NCBI RefSeq assembly: GCF_012849555.1
Contig: NZ_CP051685.1
Coordinates: forward strand, 4,712,001-4,776,000
DNA from: Massilia forsythiae
Lineage (GTDB): Bacteria; Pseudomonadota; Gammaproteobacteria; Burkholderiales; Burkholderiaceae_D
Reading direction: 5' to 3'
Length of the DNA: 64,000 nt
Made by a program: the position numbers and the translations under genes. Shown piece after piece: positions 43,184 to 51,789 of the stretch. Positions within the stretch are counted from its first letter, which is position 1, and each line of letters starts with the position of its first letter. The notes beneath the pieces are model-generated. The model was not told the origin of the DNA, ran no database searches, and saw only the letters and a list, made by a program, of their open reading frames with translations.

Positions 43184-43675
43184 ATGGCAATCGACGTCTA
43201 TCTGCAAATCGACGGTATCAAAGGCGAATCGGCCGATACCGCCCACAAGGACTGGATCGAAGTCAAAGGGGTCCAGTGGGAAGTCCTGCAACCGAAGTCG
43301 GCGACCGCGTCGACCGGCGGCGGTCACACCGCCGAGCGCACCGAGCACAAGGACATCGTGGTCTCCAAGCTGGCCGACCTGGCCACGCCGATCCTGCTGC
43401 AGACCTGCTCGTCCGGCAAGACCATCCCGAAGGCGAAGCTGGAATTCCTGCGCGCCGACGGCCAGGGCGAGCGCGTCAAGTACTTCGAGATCGAGCTGGA
43501 GAATGTCCTGATCGGCAGCGTGTCGCCGTCGGTGGCGCCGGGCGACATCCTGACCGAGGACGTGTCGCTGAAGTACTCGAAGGTGAAGTGGAAGTACACC
43601 CAGCAAAAGGTGGGCGGTGGCACCGGCGGCAATACCTCCGGCGGCTGGGACCTGTCGGCCAACAAGGTCGCCTGA
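43184..43675 (+). CDS. hcp: T6SS tube protein Hcp (TssD)
   Basis: A 163-residue Hcp, whose hexameric rings stack into the expelled inner tube. The N-terminus MAIDVYLQIDGIKGESADTA and the strands HKDWIEVKGVQWEVLQP, ERTEHKDIVVSKLADLATPI and SVSPSVAPGDILTEDVSLKY are diagnostic. The tail is Gly-rich with a Trp. It stands 31 bases after tssC with an AAAGGAAC ribosome site. No effector domain is fused. Confidence 0.96.
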   Translation: MAIDVYLQIDGIKGESADTAHKDWIEVKGVQWEVLQPKSATASTGGGHTAERTEHKDIVVSKLADLATPILLQTCSSGKTIPKAKLEFLRADGQGERVKYFEIELENVLIGSVSPSVAPGDILTEDVSLKYSKVKWKYTQQKVGGGTGGNTSGGWDLSANKVA

Positions 43676-43689
43676 GCGGGGCCAGGTAG

Positions 43690-44184
43690 ATGCCGACCAG
43701 GGGATACACGCCGGGCCTGTTCGACCGCTTGATGGAGCGCTCGTCGGGTCCGGCCGCCCCGGCGGCATTGCGCGTCTCGATCGAGGAGATGAAGGATGCA
43801 GTGGCGCGCGACCTGGAGGCGCTGCTGAACACGCGCGCGGTGATGCCCGAAGAAGCGTTCCAGCGCCTGCCCGAGTGCAATCGCTCGATCGTCAACTACG
43901 GCCTGCACGATTTCGCCGGCCTGTCGCTGTCGAGCAGCGACGACCGCGCCTTCATCTGCCGCAGCCTGGAAGCGGCGATCGCGCGCCACGAGCCGCGCCT
44001 GCGCAACGTGCAGGCGCGCCTGGAACTGCGCGACGACGCGGTGAACCGCCTGAACTTCGCCATCACGGCGCTGCTGGTGGTCAGCAGCAGCCACGAGCCG
44101 GTGAACTTCGACGCCGTCCTGCAGCCGTCCAGCCTGCACTACACCATCAGCAAGGCGCGCCGCGCGGCGGTCACGCCGACCTGA
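43690..44184 (+). CDS. tssE: T6SS baseplate protein TssE
   Basis: A 164-residue gp25-like wedge protein. The N-terminus TPGLFDRLMERSSG and the core REDLEALLN-type region (VARDLEALLNTRAVMPEEAF), SIVNYGLHDFAGLSLSS and RHEPRLRNVQARLEL match TssE. It nucleates sheath assembly at the baseplate. Fourteen bases after hcp, followed at once by tssF. Confidence 0.94.
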   Translation: MPTRGYTPGLFDRLMERSSGPAAPAALRVSIEEMKDAVARDLEALLNTRAVMPEEAFQRLPECNRSIVNYGLHDFAGLSLSSSDDRAFICRSLEAAIARHEPRLRNVQARLELRDDAVNRLNFAITALLVVSSSHEPVNFDAVLQPSSLHYTISKARRAAVTPT

Positions 44185-44202
44185 CCGCACCACGGAGCGC
44201 AT

Positions 44203-46044
44203 TTGGAGCAATTACTACCGTACTACGAGCAGGAACTCGGCTTCCTGCGGCGCTACGCGCGCGAGTTCGCCGAGCGCTACCCGAAGATCGCCGGCCAGCT
44301 GCAGGTCGGCGGCGAGGTGTGCGAAGACCCGCACATCGAACGCATGATCGAGTCGTTCGCGCTGCTCAATTCGCGCATCGCCAAGCGCCTCGACGACGAC
44401 TATCCCGAATTCACCGAGGCGCTGTTCGAGGTGCTGTACCCGCACTACCTGCGCCCGTTCCCGTCGTGCTCGATCGCGCGCATGGATTTCGCCGGCACCG
44501 CCCAGATGACGGCGGCCGGCGAGATCGCGCGCGGCACCCAGCTGACCACCCGTCCGGTGCGCGGCGGCGCCTGCACCTTCCGCACCGCGTATCCGGTGAC
44601 GGTGGCGCCGCTGGCGCTGAGCCGCGCCGTCTTTTCGCCGATCGTCGACGCGCCGGAAGCGGTGCGCCTGCCGCCCGGCGCCGGATCCGCCATCGCCGTG
44701 ACGCTGGCCGCCACCTCGGCCCAGGCGCCGCTCAGGCAGTTGAACCTGCAGCGCCTGCGCGTGTTCATCGACGGCGAACCGTCGTTCTGCGCGGCCCTGC
44801 GCGATGCCCTGTTCATGCGCGGCGTGGCCGCCTACGTCGAGGCCGACAACGACGGGCGCTGGCTGCGCCTGCCGGCCATCCCGGTGCTGCCGGCCGGCTT
44901 CGGCGAGGACGAAGCGCTGATCCAGTTCTCGGCGCGTTCGCACCCGGCCTACCGGCTGCTGACCGAATACTTCTGCTTTCCCGAGAAGTTCAACTTCTTC
45001 GACATCGACATGCACGCCGTCGGCGCGCTGGTCCCGAGCGGCTGCCGCACGCTGACGCTGCACCTGGCGCTGGGCGGCCTGCGCGCCGATTCCGCCGGCG
45101 CGCGCCTGCTGGGCAACCTGTCGGCGGCCAACCTGCTGCTCGGCTGCACGCCGGTGGTGAACCTGTTCCGCCAGCACGGCGAGCCGATCCGCCTGACCCA
45201 TACCGCCGCCAGCTACCCGGTGCTGGCCGACGCGCGCCGCGCCTACGGCTTCGAAGTGCAGTCGATCGATTCGGTGCACCTGGTGAAGCAGACCCCGCAG
45301 GGCGAGTCGATCGTCGAGTTCCGGCCGTTCTATTCGCTGCGCCACGGCCAGGCGCCGGACAGGAGCGGCCATTACTGGATCATGCGGCGCGACGCGCTGC
45401 TGGCCGAAAAGAGCCCGGGCTACGAAACCCAGATCTCGCTGGTCGACATCGATTTCGACCCGGCCGAGGTCGAGACCGACACGCTCAGCATCGAGCTGAC
45501 CTGCACCAACCGCGACCTGCCGGCGCTGCTGCCCTACGGCACCCGCGGCGGCGACCTGTTCCTGGAGGGCGGCTCCAGCGTGCGCAGCATCGTCTTCCTG
45601 CGCAAGCCGACGCTGTCGCAGCGCTTCGACAACGGCCGCGGCGCGCACTGGCGCCTGATTTCGCACCTGTCCCTCAACCACTTGTCGCTGTCCGGCGGCG
45701 GCGTCGACGCCTTGCGCGAGATGTTGACGCTGTACGACCTGCCGCGCTCGCCCACCTCGCAGCGCCAGATCGGCGGCATCGCCGCGGTCGAGCACAAGGC
45801 GGCCACCGCCTGGTTGCCAGGTAACCCGTTCGCCTGCCTGGTGCGCGGCATCGAGGTGCGCCTGGCGATCGACGAGGAAGCCTTCGTCGGCAGCGGCATC
45901 GACGCCTTCGCCCACGTCGTCGAGCGCTTCCTGGGCCTGTACGTGCATGCCAACAGCTTCACGCAACTGGTGATCGTGTCGAACAAAACCGGAGGGGAAC
46001 TGCTGCGATGCCTGCCACGAAGCGGCGATTTGAGCCTGCTGTAA
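44203..46044 (+). CDS. tssF: T6SS baseplate protein TssF (TTG start)
   Basis: A 613-residue TssF. The first codon is TTG at 44203, with GGAG 8 bases upstream; no in-frame ATG lies nearby, and the protein must start here to keep EQLLPYYEQELGFLRRYARE, the conserved N-terminus. Further blocks: FAERYPKIAGQLQVGGEVCE, DDYPEFTEALFEVLYPHYL and GLYVHANSFTQLVI. With TssG, TssE and TssK it forms the baseplate wedge. The last 37 bases overlap tssG. Confidence 0.95.
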   Translation: MEQLLPYYEQELGFLRRYAREFAERYPKIAGQLQVGGEVCEDPHIERMIESFALLNSRIAKRLDDDYPEFTEALFEVLYPHYLRPFPSCSIARMDFAGTAQMTAAGEIARGTQLTTRPVRGGACTFRTAYPVTVAPLALSRAVFSPIVDAPEAVRLPPGAGSAIAVTLAATSAQAPLRQLNLQRLRVFIDGEPSFCAALRDALFMRGVAAYVEADNDGRWLRLPAIPVLPAGFGEDEALIQFSARSHPAYRLLTEYFCFPEKFNFFDIDMHAVGALVPSGCRTLTLHLALGGLRADSAGARLLGNLSAANLLLGCTPVVNLFRQHGEPIRLTHTAASYPVLADARRAYGFEVQSIDSVHLVKQTPQGESIVEFRPFYSLRHGQAPDRSGHYWIMRRDALLAEKSPGYETQISLVDIDFDPAEVETDTLSIELTCTNRDLPALLPYGTRGGDLFLEGGSSVRSIVFLRKPTLSQRFDNGRGAHWRLISHLSLNHLSLSGGGVDALREMLTLYDLPRSPTSQRQIGGIAAVEHKAATAWLPGNPFACLVRGIEVRLAIDEEAFVGSGIDAFAHVVERFLGLYVHANSFTQLVIVSNKTGGELLRCLPRSGDLSLL

Positions 46045-47105
46045 TCGAGCGCCTGTTCGCGCAGCCCTACCGGTTCCAGTACTTCCAGGCGGTGCGCATG
46101 CTGGAGCTGTGGCTCAAGCGGCGCGGCGTGCCGGAAGAGGGTGCGCTGGCGAACTTCGTGCGCTTCCAGAATTCTACCTCGCTCGCCTTTCCGGCCAGCG
46201 AAGTCGAGGCGCTGCGCACCGAACCGGCGGGCCTGGCGCCGCAGCCGCAGGCGCTGGCCGCGGCGCTCCAGCGGGCCGAGCTCCATTACTTGCGCCTGAC
46301 GCCGGCCTTCATGGGCTTCCTGGGCGGCGCCGGGGCGCTGCCGGCGCACTACACCGAGCGCATCGCGGCGCACGCGCTGTTCGAGCGCGACGACGGCCCG
46401 CGCGCCTTCCTCGACACCTTTTCCAGCCGGACCCTGTACCTGTTCTACCAGGCCTGGCGCAAGTACCGGCTCGAACTCAAGTACCACGGCAGCGGCAAGG
46501 ACGGCTTCCTGCCGCTGCTGCTGTCGCTGGCCGGTATGGGCCACGCCTCGCTGCGGCGGCGCATGTCGGACCACGGCGACGGCCTGCTGGACGAATCGGT
46601 GGCTTATTTCGCCACCGCGATGCGCCAGCGCCCGCCGTCGGCGGTGCACATGGCGCGCGTGCTGGCGGAATACTTCGGCCAGCCGGTCGCCATCGAGCAG
46701 TTCGTCGGCCGCTGGTACGACGTGCCGCCGGCGCAGCAGACCACGCTCGGCATGCATAACGCCACGCTGGGCGGCGGCGCGCTGGCCGGCGACCGCGTCT
46801 GGCAGCGCGACCTGCGCCTGCGCCTGACCATCGGCCCGCTGCCGCTGGCCGACTACGAAGCCTTTCTGCCGGGCGGGCGCGCCGCGCGCGCCTTGTACAA
46901 CATGCTGGCCATGTTCACCGGCCTGGCGCTCGAGTACGAGGTGAAGCTGGTGCTGCGCGCGGCCGACGTGCGCGGGGTGGCGCTGAACGACGGCCGCATC
47001 GGCGGGCGCCTGGGCTGGGACGGCTTCCTGGTCGACGGGCCGCAGAGCGCCGACCGCGCCGATGTCTGCTACGAGATCCAGGCGGCGCATGCGGCCGCCG
47101 CTTGA
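46008..47105 (+). CDS. tssG: T6SS baseplate protein TssG
   Basis: A 365-residue TssG. Typical blocks are IERLFAQPYRFQYFQAVRML, RFQNSTSLAFPASEVEAL, LTPAFMGFLGGAGALPAHYT and a C-terminal LRLRLTIGPLPLADYEAFLP. The ATG at 46008 is preceded by GGAGGGGAA and lies inside the tssF end, so translation is coupled. It is the fold partner of two TssF copies in the wedge. Confidence 0.95.
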   Translation: MPATKRRFEPAVIERLFAQPYRFQYFQAVRMLELWLKRRGVPEEGALANFVRFQNSTSLAFPASEVEALRTEPAGLAPQPQALAAALQRAELHYLRLTPAFMGFLGGAGALPAHYTERIAAHALFERDDGPRAFLDTFSSRTLYLFYQAWRKYRLELKYHGSGKDGFLPLLLSLAGMGHASLRRRMSDHGDGLLDESVAYFATAMRQRPPSAVHMARVLAEYFGQPVAIEQFVGRWYDVPPAQQTTLGMHNATLGGGALAGDRVWQRDLRLRLTIGPLPLADYEAFLPGGRAARALYNMLAMFTGLALEYEVKLVLRAADVRGVALNDGRIGGRLGWDGFLVDGPQSADRADVCYEIQAAHAAAA

Positions 47106-47147
47106 CCACGACCATAACGACGCTAACGACGACAACGAGGGGAGTCC

Positions 47148-49841
47148 ATGAGCATCAACCTGAAGACGCTGATCGGCAAGCTGAACGACACCACCCGCGC
47201 CGCCGCCACGCGCGCCGCCAGCCTGTGCGTGGGGCTGGGCCAGTACGAGGTCGACATCGAGCACCTGCTGCTGGCGCTGCTGGAACAGCCGGCCAGCGAC
47301 CTGGCCGTCGTCGTGCGCAGGAGCGGCATCGACCCGGCGCGGCTGGAAGCCGACCTGCACGCGGAAGTGGAAAAGTTCAAGGGCGGGAACACGCGCACGC
47401 CGGTGTTTTCCGAGCGCCTGCCCAGGCTGTTTGAGCATGCCTGGCTGATCGCATCGCTCGACCTGCAGGCCGGGCAGCAAGCCAGCATCCGCAGCGCGCA
47501 CCTGCTGCAGGCGCTGCTCACCGCGCCGGAACTGGCGCAGCTGGCGCAGCGCGCGTCGCCGCTGTTCGCGCGCATCGACCTGGACGGGCTCAAGCATCAC
47601 CTCGACCGCATCGCCGAGGGTTCGCAGGAGGCGCCGGCGCTGGCGCAGGCGCCGGCCGCCGGCGATGAGCACGGCGTGGAGGGCGGCGACCCGGTTGGCG
47701 AACTCGGACGTGCCGCCGCCGCGCGCACGCCGGCGCTGGACCAGTTCACCACCAACCTGACGGCGCGCGCGCGCGAGGGCAAGCTCGATCCGGTGATCGG
47801 GCGCGACGCCGAGATCCGGCTTGTGATCGACATCCTGATGCGGCGGCGCCAGAACAACCCGATCCTGACCGGCGAGGCCGGCGTCGGCAAGACCGCCGTG
47901 GTCGAAGGCCTGGCGCTGCGCATCGTGCAGGACGACGTGCCCGAGGTGCTGCGCGGCGTCGAGATCCACACGCTCGACATGGGCCTGCTGCAGGCCGGCG
48001 CCAGCGTGAAGGGCGAGTTCGAGAACCGCCTCAAGAACGTGATCGACGAGGTCAAGAAAAGCCCGCACGCGATCGTCCTGTTCATCGACGAGGCGCACAC
48101 GATGATCGGCGCCGGCGGCCAGGCCGGCCAGAACGACGCCGCCAACCTGTTGAAACCGGCGCTGGCGCGCGGCGAGCTGCGCACCATCGCCGCCACGACC
48201 TGGGGCGAGTACAAGAAGTATTTCGAGAAGGACGCGGCGCTGGCGCGCCGTTTCCAGGTCGTGAAAGTGGAGGAGCCGAGCGAGGAAGTCGCCAGTGCCA
48301 TGCTGCGCGCCATGGCGCCGCTGATGGAACAGCACTTCGGCATCCGCATCCACGACGAGGCGGTGACGGAAGCGGTGCGCTTGTCGCACCGCTACATCAG
48401 CGGGCGCCAGCTGCCGGACAAGGCGGTCAGTGTGCTGGACACCGCCTGCGCCAAGGTGGCGCTGGGCCAGAACGCGACCCCGGCGCGTATCGAGGACTTG
48501 TCGCGCCAACTGGAGCGCGTGAATGCCGAGGACGCCGCCCTGGCGCGCGAACAGGCGGCGGGCGAGGGTACGCATGCGCCGCGGCGCGCCGAGCTGGCCA
48601 CGGCGCGCACCGCGGCCGAGGAAGAACTGGCGGTGCTGCGCACGCGCTGGGAAGGCGAGCGTGGACTGGCCCGGCGCATCCAGGCGGCGCGCGCGCGTCT
48701 CGATGGCACCGACGCTGAAGGCGCCGGCGCGGACGGCGCGACCGACGGCGCCGCGCCCGACGACCTCGACGTCCTGCGCGCCGAGCTGCGCGCGCTGCAG
48801 GGCGAGGCGCCGCTGGTGCCGCTGCAGGTCGACGGCCACGCGGTGGCCGCCATCGTCGCCGGCTGGACCGGCATCCCGCTCGGCAAGATGGTCACCGACG
48901 AGATCAGGACCGTGCTGAAACTGCGCGACCTGCTGCAGCAGCGCGTGCTGGGCCAGCCGCATGCGATCGAGGCGGTGGCGCAGCGCGTGCGCACCGCGCG
49001 CGCCAACCTGGAAGACCCGGACAAGCCGAAGGGCGTGTTCCTGTTCGTCGGCACCTCGGGTGTCGGCAAGACGGAAACCGCGCTGGCGCTGGCGGACGTG
49101 CTGTACGGCGGCGAAAAGAAGCTCATCACCATCAACATGAGCGAATACCAGGAGGCGCACAGCGTGTCCGGCTTAAAGGGTTCGCCGCCGGGCTATGTCG
49201 GCTACGGCGAGGGCGGCGTGCTGACCGAGGCGGTGCGGCGCAACCCGTACAGCGTGGTGCTGCTGGACGAAGTCGAGAAGGCGCACCCGGACGTGATGGA
49301 ACTGTTCTTCCAGGTGTTCGACAAGGGCGTGATGGACGACGCCGAGGGCCGCGAGATCGACTTCCGCAACGCCATCATCATCCTGACCTCGAACGTGGCA
49401 TCTAGCGCGCTGATGCAGGCCTGCCTGAACAAGACCGCCGGGGAACTGCCGACGCCGCAGGCGCTGGAAGAACTGGTGCGCCCGGCGCTGATGAAGCAGT
49501 TCAAGCCGGCCTTCCTGGGCCGCCTGAAAGTGGTGCCGTTCTACCCGATCCCGGACGACGTGCTGGCCGAGATCATCCGCCTCAAGCTCGACAAGATCGG
49601 GCGGCGCGTGGCGATCAACCACAAGGCCGAGTTCAGCTACGACGACGCGCTGGTGGAGGCGGTGCTGGCGCGCTGCACCGAGGTCGATTCGGGGGCGCGC
49701 AATGTCGACAACATCCTCAACGGGACGCTGCTGCCGGAGATCGCGGAATCGGTGCTGGCCAGGATGGCGGAAGGGGTACCGGTGGCGAAGATCAAGGTGG
49801 GGGCGGGGAAGCAGGGGCAGTTCAGGTACAGCGTCAAATAG
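47148..49841 (+). CDS. tssH: T6SS sheath-recycling ATPase ClpV (TssH)
   Basis: An 897-residue AAA+ unfoldase that disassembles contracted TssBC sheaths. The N-domain (residues 1-160) is the sheath-binding ClpV type. The first Walker A is GEAGVGKTAVVEGLA near residue 241 with VLFIDEAHTMIGAGG, and the second is GTSGVGKTETALALAD near 634 with VVLLDEVEKAHPDV. The coiled-coil middle domain lies between. Both nucleotide sites are intact. A GAGGGGAG ribosome site precedes the ATG. It is the last gene of the rightward core arm, 43 bases before the DUF3396 immunity-like gene. Confidence 0.96.
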   Translation: MSINLKTLIGKLNDTTRAAATRAASLCVGLGQYEVDIEHLLLALLEQPASDLAVVVRRSGIDPARLEADLHAEVEKFKGGNTRTPVFSERLPRLFEHAWLIASLDLQAGQQASIRSAHLLQALLTAPELAQLAQRASPLFARIDLDGLKHHLDRIAEGSQEAPALAQAPAAGDEHGVEGGDPVGELGRAAAARTPALDQFTTNLTARAREGKLDPVIGRDAEIRLVIDILMRRRQNNPILTGEAGVGKTAVVEGLALRIVQDDVPEVLRGVEIHTLDMGLLQAGASVKGEFENRLKNVIDEVKKSPHAIVLFIDEAHTMIGAGGQAGQNDAANLLKPALARGELRTIAATTWGEYKKYFEKDAALARRFQVVKVEEPSEEVASAMLRAMAPLMEQHFGIRIHDEAVTEAVRLSHRYISGRQLPDKAVSVLDTACAKVALGQNATPARIEDLSRQLERVNAEDAALAREQAAGEGTHAPRRAELATARTAAEEELAVLRTRWEGERGLARRIQAARARLDGTDAEGAGADGATDGAAPDDLDVLRAELRALQGEAPLVPLQVDGHAVAAIVAGWTGIPLGKMVTDEIRTVLKLRDLLQQRVLGQPHAIEAVAQRVRTARANLEDPDKPKGVFLFVGTSGVGKTETALALADVLYGGEKKLITINMSEYQEAHSVSGLKGSPPGYVGYGEGGVLTEAVRRNPYSVVLLDEVEKAHPDVMELFFQVFDKGVMDDAEGREIDFRNAIIILTSNVASSALMQACLNKTAGELPTPQALEELVRPALMKQFKPAFLGRLKVVPFYPIPDDVLAEIIRLKLDKIGRRVAINHKAEFSYDDALVEAVLARCTEVDSGARNVDNILNGTLLPEIAESVLARMAEGVPVAKIKVGAGKQGQFRYSVK

Positions 49842-49884
49842 AGCGGGCTGGCGTATGCGAACCGTCGAGAACTGGTGACAAGGT

Positions 49885-51084
49885 ATGACCGCGTTCGCAT
49901 CGCTTGAGGATCTCGATTTCGATTACCAATACATCGAGGACGAGCGTGTCGTGATGACGGTTGGTGTTCGTGCCACATTCTACTTCTGGGGTGGGCACAA
50001 GGCAGCGACGAGAAGCGCCTTGGTCGAATGTATCGAGGCGTATGAACGACTGTATGGGGCTGAGCTGGATTGGGCCTTCAATGCCGATCGCGGCACGATC
50101 GTGGCCATCGGAGCGATGACGCCGCTACATTCGTTAGTGCAAGCAATGGATGAAGACGACCAGGTCGAGTGGTTTGCCGCCTCGGGCGACAGCGAAACCG
50201 CAACCGAGTACCATATCAGCGCCTTGACCGAGCGGGGCTGGCAGAACGGCCAAGTGTCGGTCGTGAGTTTCGTCGTCCCGCGCGAACACGCGTATGTGCC
50301 GGAAAAACGGGGAGCGCTGTTCAAGCTGCTCGACCTGTTCGCCGACCGGCTGGCACCGTTCCATGGGCATGCGGGGCTGGCTGCTGTTTCGACATATGAG
50401 CAGTATCTCTACCAGAGCGACGAAATCGATCTCGCCAGTCGTTATCTCGGCGTCTTCATCGAAGACATATTCCACAGCAATTGGGCACAGACCGGCTTCA
50501 CGAGCATCGACTGGCGCACCTTTGTCGGAAACACCCTGGCTGAACGCGTGGGGGGCATATCGGCATTGACGGACCAGCTTCGTGCTGCCGGCATTGCATT
50601 CAGCTCTGTGCCGTCGGGTGTCTTCATCAATGCTGGGGATGACCCTGAAATCGTTCCGGTGGGAAGCGAAGTGCCAAGGACGCTTGCCATCATCAATGCC
50701 ATACTCCGTCCTCTGCGAAGCGGGAACGTGGGGTCGATGGGGTTCGGCTCGATCGATGGCGAACGTCGTTTCGACCGGTACACGAGCGATCTCTGGGTAC
50801 GTCGTTACGACGTTCCTGGTGTCTGGCCTCCAGCGACCTTCATTGGACTGCCTCGTGCACCCGCAGGCGCTGCCCCGCGCAAGCGCGTCAGACTCGAGAC
50901 CGGCCACGCATGCAGCATCCACGGCCGGTATAGCGATACCGCATCTCGAGCGGCCGATGCAGACGATGCGCTCCAGCTTGTCCTGCTGCCGGGCGATATA
51001 GCGCCGTATGTGCTCAAGCTCGGTCTGCACGGCGAATATCTCAGCCGCGAAGCCATTACATGGGAGCTGGTAGCGGAGCTGTAA
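49885..51084 (+). CDS. DUF3396-type T6SS immunity protein (no cognate effector present)
   Basis: A 399-residue protein matching the DUF3396 (type VI immunity, TsiV-like) family from memory of its pattern: MTVGVRATFYFWGGHKAATR near the start, then YVPEKRGALFKLLDLFADRL, HGHAGLAAVSTYEQYLYQS, SIDWRTFVGNTLAERVGG and IPVG-type PEIVPVGSEVPRTLAIINAI. No signal peptide, so the target toxin would act in the cytoplasm. An AAGG ribosome site lies before the ATG. No toxin gene sits next to it: upstream is tssH and downstream an antisense EAL fragment. GC is lower than in tssH. Confidence 0.75.
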   Translation: MTAFASLEDLDFDYQYIEDERVVMTVGVRATFYFWGGHKAATRSALVECIEAYERLYGAELDWAFNADRGTIVAIGAMTPLHSLVQAMDEDDQVEWFAASGDSETATEYHISALTERGWQNGQVSVVSFVVPREHAYVPEKRGALFKLLDLFADRLAPFHGHAGLAAVSTYEQYLYQSDEIDLASRYLGVFIEDIFHSNWAQTGFTSIDWRTFVGNTLAERVGGISALTDQLRAAGIAFSSVPSGVFINAGDDPEIVPVGSEVPRTLAIINAILRPLRSGNVGSMGFGSIDGERRFDRYTSDLWVRRYDVPGVWPPATFIGLPRAPAGAAPRKRVRLETGHACSIHGRYSDTASRAADADDALQLVLLPGDIAPYVLKLGLHGEYLSREAITWELVAEL

Positions 51085-51120
51085 ATTGCCCTTCATCGCA
51101 TTGTCGCGGACATAGCGCCA

Positions 51121-51640
51121 CTATGCCGCCGCCCGCTCATCCAGTAGATTGAGCCGCGCCAGCAGCCCTTCGACCTCCGCCGCCGGCAGCGGCCGCGCAA
51201 TCAGGTACCCCTGCACCTCGTTACACCCCAGCGTGCGCAGGATCGCCAGCTGCGCGCGCGTCTCCACGCCCTCGGCCACCACCTGCATCCCGAGCGCGTG
51301 CGCCATCGACAAGATCGCCTGAAAGAACACGTTGCCTTACCTGGAGCGCCCGAGTTCCGCGGTGAACGAGCAGTCCACCTTGAGCACGTCCATCTTCGTG
51401 CGCTGCAGCTGCAACAGCGACGAATACCCGGTGCCGAAATCGTCCAGGTGGAGTTGCACCCCGAGCGCCCGGATCGCCGCCAGTTCGGCCGGGATCGTGT
51501 CCTGGTCGTCCATCATCGCCGATTCCGTGATCTCGACTTTCAGCAGGCGCGCCGGTACCCCGTGGCGCGCCAGCGCGGCCGCCAGTTCGCGCTGCACGCC
51601 GTCCGGTACGATTTCCAGGAACGGATTTTCGATGATTTGA
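51121..51640 (-). pseudogene. Inactivated EAL-domain (c-di-GMP phosphodiesterase) fragment
   Basis: On the minus strand, about 173 codons encode the C-terminal two-thirds of an EAL domain: VEITESAMMDDQDTIPAEL, LHLDDFGTGYSSLLQLQRTK, then AHALGMQVVAEGVETRAQLA and NEVQGYLIARPLPAAEVEGL. One in-frame ochre codon (TAA at 51337-51339) interrupts the frame after AELGRSR, before GNVFFQAILSM. The reading frame is the same on both sides, so this is a nonsense change, not a frameshift. The EAL start, the EALLRW-like motif and any GGDEF or sensor part are missing; the 5' edge near 51620-51640 meets the toxin remnant. KVD replaces the usual KID and C replaces R in the KID-R-SF block. Confidence 0.8.
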
Positions 51641-51789
51641 CTGTGAAAGCCCTCAAACAGAATGCCAAAGCGGCTCCCAAGCCGCCGGTACAGCTTCGGT
51701 GGTATTTTCAACAGCCAGTTTCCTACAGGTATATGCAGCGGATTCTACAAGCTGCTGCTCCACAAATAGGCGTCGTCTACCAACCATGA
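51622..51789 (+). pseudogene. 3' remnant of a probable toxin gene (cognate of the Imm52-like gene)
   Basis: On the plus strand, about 55 codons (RIFDDLTVKALKQNAKAAPK, QLRWYFQQPVSYRYMQRILQ, APQIGVVYQP, stop) run to a TGA that overlaps the ATG of the next gene as ATGA. The stretch has no start codon and its left end abuts the EAL fragment. The W-x-F ... V-x-Y-x-P ending is similar to the C-terminus of Tox-REase-5-type toxins as I remember them, the usual partners of Imm52. I infer that the toxin body was deleted and its tail left behind. The homology needs a profile search. Confidence 0.5.

Noticed and set aside
45534..49160. A 1208-codon minus-strand open frame across tssF, tssG and tssH
   Set aside because: Spans three well-supported T6SS genes on the other strand and has no recognisable domain; a GC-driven artefact.
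51321..51345. A frameshift separating the two EAL pieces
   Set aside because: Reading the codons across the gap shows both pieces in the same frame with one TAA between them, so it is a nonsense change.
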